Positions 6,929 through 9,274 of a DNA stretch of 9,274 bases are shown here, in pieces; the first letter of the stretch is position 1; each line of letters starts with the position of its first letter. Origin of the DNA: Clostridiales bacterium (GTDB lineage: Bacteria > Bacillota > Clostridia > Oscillospirales > Acutalibacteraceae); contig JAAYFA010000119.1 in the NCBI GenBank assembly GCA_012728445.1, positions 1 to 9,274 on the forward strand, read 5' to 3'. A program made the position numbers and the translations under genes. The notes beneath the pieces were generated by a model. It made no database searches. It saw only the letters and a list, made by a program, of their open reading frames with translations, and was not told the DNA's origin.

Positions 6929-7849
6929 TCACATAAAGCGACGTTTGGCCTGCGCAACTAAATCAATCGCTTCTAAATGCCTGTATTTTCGCTCGGTCAA
7001 GGTCGGCATCCAAGAGGTCTGCAAAAAGCCCTTCAGGCGCTCCGGTGCGATGTGGCTTGCGCAGTGCTCCACGGTTCTGCCAAAGTTTTCGCTGCATTCC
7101 CAGTTGGAGCCGGTCGGCACTTGGTCGTAACCGTTTTCTTCCAAAATACTGTAGCTCTTTATGCCCATGCCGTCGAGTTCCTGCGGGGTAAAACGCCCGT
7201 AATACCAGTTGCTCTGCAAGACGGATTTTGGCATCTTTTTTAAAAATGTCTCCGGATTATCCCACAAGTAATCGGACCATATCCAAGCGCGGGATTTGTT
7301 TTTTTCAACCAGGTCAACCAAGTAATAAAAATCATGCCACCAAAGGTCATTTTGGCGGACAACAACATGGCTGTAATCTTGTTGGTTGTGATAATTTTCC
7401 TCATCCATACCGAGATGGAAAAGCGGCGGGTTGTCAAAAATATCCACAACCTCGTCGATGATTTCTTTGCAAAAGTCGTAATACCAACGCGTTGAAACAG
7501 CGCGGGCATACTCCCCCATCCATTCATCATGGCCGGTAGAAAAGTTCAGTTTTGGTATCGGCGTAATCCCTGCATCCCGCATTCGAACCAGCTTCTTCTT
7601 CAAGAATTCCGCGCTCCATGACCTTTTTACCGCAAGTTCCGGGTGGCTCTGATACTGTACGCCCTCACCCAAGTCAATCACACAGGTGTTAACGCCGGAC
7701 TTTGCCATGAACCGCACCAGTTCATCCCAAAGTTTCACATCGCAGCGCAAGGTGTCACTCGCCCCGCCGTACTCCGTGTACCAATTGACATCGTTCCACA
7801 TGTTGTAACCCAAATGCAAGAGATAGCCCCACATCGGTTCTTGTTTCAT
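6929..7849 (-). CDS. GH20-like TIM-barrel glycosidase homologue
   Basis: A 306-residue protein resembling the catalytic barrel of family 20 beta-hexosaminidases. The strongest motif is FHLGMDEE (144-151), matching HxGxDE, in which Asp-Glu is the catalytic pair (D149 polarises the substrate acetamido group, E150 is the general acid). Further aromatic segments fit a sugar-binding cleft: WIWSDYLWD (189-197) and NWYYG (214-218). It has no signal peptide, membrane segment, N-terminal GH20b domain or carbohydrate-binding module, so it is predicted cytoplasmic and shorter than usual secreted hexosaminidases. The ATG at 7849 has a weak GGTG site 6 nt upstream. It is 45 nt upstream of the CapA-family gene in the same direction, suggesting shared expression. 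Whether it cleaves N-acetylhexosaminides is inferred; distant GH20-like proteins can lack that activity. Confidence 0.75.
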   Translation of the reverse strand: MKQEPMWGYLLHLGYNMWNDVNWYTEYGGASDTLRCDVKLWDELVRFMAKSGVNTCVIDLGEGVQYQSHPELAVKRSWSAEFLKKKLVRMRDAGITPIPKLNFSTGHDEWMGEYARAVSTRWYYDFCKEIIDEVVDIFDNPPLFHLGMDEENYHNQQDYSHVVVRQNDLWWHDFYYLVDLVEKNKSRAWIWSDYLWDNPETFLKKMPKSVLQSNWYYGRFTPQELDGMGIKSYSILEENGYDQVPTGSNWECSENFGRTVEHCASHIAPERLKGFLQTSWMPTLTERKYRHLEAIDLVAQAKRRFM

Positions 7850-7906
7850 CTTTCACACCACTTTCCTGTAATAATTCTATCGTTTAAATTTAACCGGACT
7901 ACGCCC

Positions 7907-7919
7907 TGCGCCGAGCGCA
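7907..7919. repeat. Short GC-rich inverted repeat after the rubredoxin-like gene
   Basis: TGCGC-CGA-GCGCA, a 5-bp stem with a 3-base loop, in the 89-nt gap (7850-7938) between the rubredoxin-like and GH20-like genes. There is no T-tract on either side, so termination is doubtful. I see no convincing promoter in the rest of this gap; a TAGAAT box lacks a matching -35. Confidence 0.25.
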
Positions 7920-7938
7920 ATATCCTTTATATTATGCT

Positions 7939-8496
7939 TTACCCGGCCAATTTCGCATCAAGCAAGGTGCCGCCGAGCTTACCCAGTAGGGCACTGCAGA
8001 AAAAGCAAATCAAGCTAAGACTTATAATAACCACCTTACCGCCTGTAGCGAAAGATTCAACATTTAACAAGATGGCCAAGGCAACCGAGGCAATGAGAAA
8101 CACTGTACCGATGATGATTTTTTGCTTAACCCGCGGACCGAACTGCTTCGTAAAGCGGGTCTTTGCGTCGAATATGCCGGCAACCATAGCAAACAAAACC
8201 GACACGGGCAAAATTGCCGACAATAGTTTTTCAACCATAATCAAGTTACTGCTAACTGTTCCCTTTGTCGCAAAAGCGATGATGATAAATACAAGTGAAA
8301 GAATGGCTATGCTTTGAGGGAAATGGACTAGAATGGGATGAAGATGAAGGCTAAGCTTCGCTAAGCGCTTTTCGCCGATATTGTATTTGTAACTTTCGAA
8401 AGCGGTTGCCGGTACGCCGCAGGCCGGGCAGACGGTTTGCATCTCCTTTTCTTCACCGATAAAACCACAGACTTTGCATCGCTTGTACTTTTTCAT
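7939..8496 (-). CDS. Rubredoxin-like domain fused to DUF2231-type membrane domain
   Basis: A 185-residue protein. Residues 4-35 form a rubredoxin/rubrerythrin-tail-like metal ribbon with two CxxC knuckles (C7/C10 in CKVCG, C23/C26 in CPACG), expected to hold one iron or zinc. Residues 51-60 read HLHPILVHFP, the hallmark of DUF2231 membrane proteins, followed by four hydrophobic helices (about 61-77, 90-109, 127-145, 154-172). In the family the two conserved histidines (H53, H58 here) are suspected cofactor ligands. Together this suggests a small membrane electron-transfer or redox-sensing protein whose cytoplasmic iron-sulphur-free metal centre feeds a membrane module. No partner reductase is adjacent. 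The ATG at 8496 has a strong AAAGGGGAG site 8 nt upstream. It diverges from the metal P-type ATPase, and the shared intergenic region could couple their expression, though this is inference. Molecular function is unknown. Confidence 0.82.
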   Translation of the reverse strand: MKKYKRCKVCGFIGEEKEMQTVCPACGVPATAFESYKYNIGEKRLAKLSLHLHPILVHFPQSIAILSLVFIIIAFATKGTVSSNLIMVEKLLSAILPVSVLFAMVAGIFDAKTRFTKQFGPRVKQKIIIGTVFLIASVALAILLNVESFATGGKVVIISLSLICFFCSALLGKLGGTLLDAKLAG

Positions 8497-8522
8497 TTTT
8501 CGGTCTCCCCTTTCTTAGTCCG

Positions 8523-8552
8523 ATTATATGTTCGAGTAAACAGTTTTGCCGA
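8523..8552 (-). promoter_or_regulatory. Probable promoter of the rubredoxin-like gene
   Basis: A perfect TATAAT (8523-8528) on the minus strand with TCGGCA (8547-8552, four of six matches to TTGACA) 18 bp upstream. The predicted start near 8516 leaves a very short leader containing AAAGGGGAG just before the ATG at 8496. The weak -35 leaves room for an activator. Confidence 0.55.
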
Positions 8553-8697
8553 TTTACGGCAGTCATCTTTCCTCATGACGTTTTCGGGAATACGAGATGT
8601 GGCAGAGGAGTTTTTTACTGCAAAGATTTGAGATTCTTATTCATTATTTTACATTTTTTACCACAAATAATCAAGCCTATAGTTTTTTATGTCTTAA

Positions 8698-8711
8698 TTT
8701 TACAGGTAAAA
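8698..8711. repeat. 14-bp inverted repeat, candidate operator
   Basis: TTTTAC-AG-GTAAAA is a perfect 6-bp inverted repeat with a 2-bp centre, lying 23 bp upstream of the -35 box of the metal ATPase promoter. One half resembles the copper-repressor box (TACAnnTGTA), but the other half does not match it, so no regulator family is assigned. Confidence 0.4.
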
Positions 8712-8734
8712 CAGCCTTTCGTCATTCCATTCTC

Positions 8735-8763
8735 TTGACTTTGGCGTGCGCACAGCTTAATAT
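8735..8763 (+). promoter_or_regulatory. Sigma-A-type promoter of the metal P-type ATPase
   Basis: TTGACT (8735-8740), a 17-bp spacer and TAATAT (8758-8763), five of six matches in each box. The start would fall near 8770, giving a leader of about 107 nt. The spacer contains a perfect 8-bp palindrome GTGCGCAC (8746-8753), a plausible site for a metal-responsive repressor. The 17-bp spacing argues against a MerR-type activator, which needs 19-20 bp. Confidence 0.75.
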
Positions 8764-8811
8764 CGATATGAAGTGCTTTGCATTCAGAAGGATACTAAGC
8801 CCTCACACTTG

Positions 8812-8862
8812 ATGAAAAAACTTTACAGCGCCGAAGAACGAAAGAAGGTAAGCGAAAACTGA
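8812..8862 (+). CDS. Possible 16-codon leader peptide (weak)
   Basis: An ATG at 8812 opens a 16-residue charged frame (MKKLYSAEERKKVSEN) whose TGA sits directly before the GGGAGG ribosome site of the P-type ATPase. It lies inside the predicted leader transcript. No Shine-Dalgarno is placed correctly; the nearest AAGG is about 20 nt upstream. No Cys, His or Met cluster suggests metal-dependent attenuation. It may be chance. Confidence 0.15.
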   Translation: MKKLYSAEERKKVSEN

Positions 8863-8877
8863 AAGGGAGGTTTCACA

Positions 8878-9274
8878 ATGGATAAAAACGCTCATCACGG
8901 CGGACATGAAAACGCCACAGAGCACGATCATAAACAAAAAAGAACAGATCACGAGGGACACGTAAAACATGACAAGTGTGACCATCAAAACCATCATGAA
9001 ATGATGATAAAAGATTTTAAAACAAGGCTTCTTATATCACTGATTGTTACCGTTCCCATCCTCATTCTTTCGCCTATGATTCAAGAATGGGTAAATGCAA
9101 AGATTGCCTTTCCCGGTAGTAATTATTTGTTGTTTGCTTTATCAGCCTTTATATACTTTTATGGCGGCCGGCCGTTCTTAAAAGGTTTAATAGATGAGCT
9201 AAAAGAGAAAAAGCCCGGTATGATGACACTTATCGCCATGGCGATTACTGTGGCATTTTTATACAGCACAGCGA
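8878..9274 (+). CDS. copB: CopB-type metal-translocating P1B ATPase, N-terminal part (truncated at window end)
   Basis: The first 132 residues of a heavy-metal P-type ATPase are visible; the gene continues past the right edge. Residues 1-41 are a soluble His-rich tail with 11 histidines and one cysteine (C34), typical of CopB-type exporters in place of the CxxC ferredoxin-like domains of CopA. Membrane segments at about 49-66 and 83-97 follow, then LIDELKEKKPGMMTL (104-118), which strongly resembles the CopB region before the third helix. The CPH/CPC metal site, the DKTGT phosphorylation motif and the ATP-binding domain would lie beyond the window. Start ATG at 8878 with AAGGGAGG 7 nt upstream. 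Expected role is ATP-driven export of copper or silver across the cytoplasmic membrane; ion specificity cannot be judged without the missing membrane motifs. It has its own promoter and is the only plus-strand gene here. Confidence 0.87.
   Translation, partial: MDKNAHHGGHENATEHDHKQKRTDHEGHVKHDKCDHQNHHEMMIKDFKTRLLISLIVTVPILILSPMIQEWVNAKIAFPGSNYLLFALSAFIYFYGGRPFLKGLIDELKEKKPGMMTLIAMAITVAFLYSTA

Larger units (their letters stand above)
8497..8877. other. Divergent intergenic regulatory region (381 bp)
   Basis: This gap separates two divergently read genes and is unusually AT-rich between about 8620 and 8735. It contains the minus-strand promoter of the rubredoxin-like gene at its left end, a 14-bp inverted repeat (8698-8711) and the plus-strand promoter of the P-type ATPase (8735-8763). 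A purine-rich leader with a 16-codon frame follows. I see no RNA gene, transposon end or intact protein gene between 8553 and 8697. Confidence 0.7.

Noticed and set aside
7643..8317. Open frame of 224 codons on the plus strand
   Set aside because: It runs antisense across the ends of the GH20-like and rubredoxin-like genes, both of which have family motifs and good starts; no ribosome site or recognisable domain supports it.
8698..8711. Copper-repressor (CopY) box
   Set aside because: Only one half of the repeat matches TACAnnTGTA, so it is recorded as an unassigned inverted repeat.
8597..8812. 71-codon plus-strand frame in the divergent intergenic region
   Set aside because: It spans the predicted promoter of the P-type ATPase, lacks a domain, and begins without a supporting ribosome site.

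Overview
The window looks like chromosome from an anaerobic, low- to mid-G+C Firmicute, most likely a Clostridia-class bacterium. The reasons are strong purine-rich ribosome binding sites (AGGAG, AAAGGGG, GGGAGG), consensus-like sigma-A promoters with 17-bp spacers, a clostridial-style PssA and phosphatidylserine decarboxylase, and a rubredoxin-like protein. This is inferred from sequence character only. No rRNA, tRNA, CRISPR array, IS element or phage gene is visible.

Positions 1-5582 (minus strand) hold one compact lipid operon, read from right to left. A good promoter (5554-5582) precedes a CarS-type CTP:lipid-phosphate cytidylyltransferase (4921-5511). Next come an 837-residue phosphohistidine dikinase-like protein resembling rifampin phosphotransferase (2399-4912), a CDP-alcohol phosphatidyltransferase of the PssA family (1768-2388), a phosphatidylserine decarboxylase (893-1768), and a UbiA-family prenyltransferase that runs off the left edge (1-900). 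Genes are separated by 8-10 nt or overlap by 1-8 nt, so they are almost certainly co-transcribed and translationally coupled. Four of the five families correspond to steps of archaeal phospholipid synthesis: UbiA/DGGGP synthase, CarS, archaetidylserine synthase and archaetidylserine decarboxylase. The fifth is an ATP-grasp/phosphohistidine enzyme with no PEP-binding barrel. The operon therefore looks like a dedicated route to an aminophospholipid, possibly with a prenyl or ether-linked core. The lipid itself cannot be read from the sequence.

Positions 5654-8496 (minus strand) hold three genes. They are a rubredoxin-like/DUF2231 membrane protein (7939-8496, with its own promoter), a GH20-like TIM-barrel protein with an HxGxDE motif (6929-7849), and a CapA-family metallophosphatase-like exported protein (5654-6883, TTG start). 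The last two are 45 nt apart and probably co-transcribed, which suggests a cell-envelope or glycan role.

Positions 8497-8877 form a divergent regulatory region. It has a minus-strand promoter for the rubredoxin-like gene, a near-consensus plus-strand promoter (8735-8763) with an 8-bp palindrome in its spacer, and a 14-bp inverted repeat upstream (8698-8711). It drives a plus-strand CopB-type metal P-type ATPase (8878 to the right edge, truncated), recognised by its His-rich N-terminus and first membrane segments.
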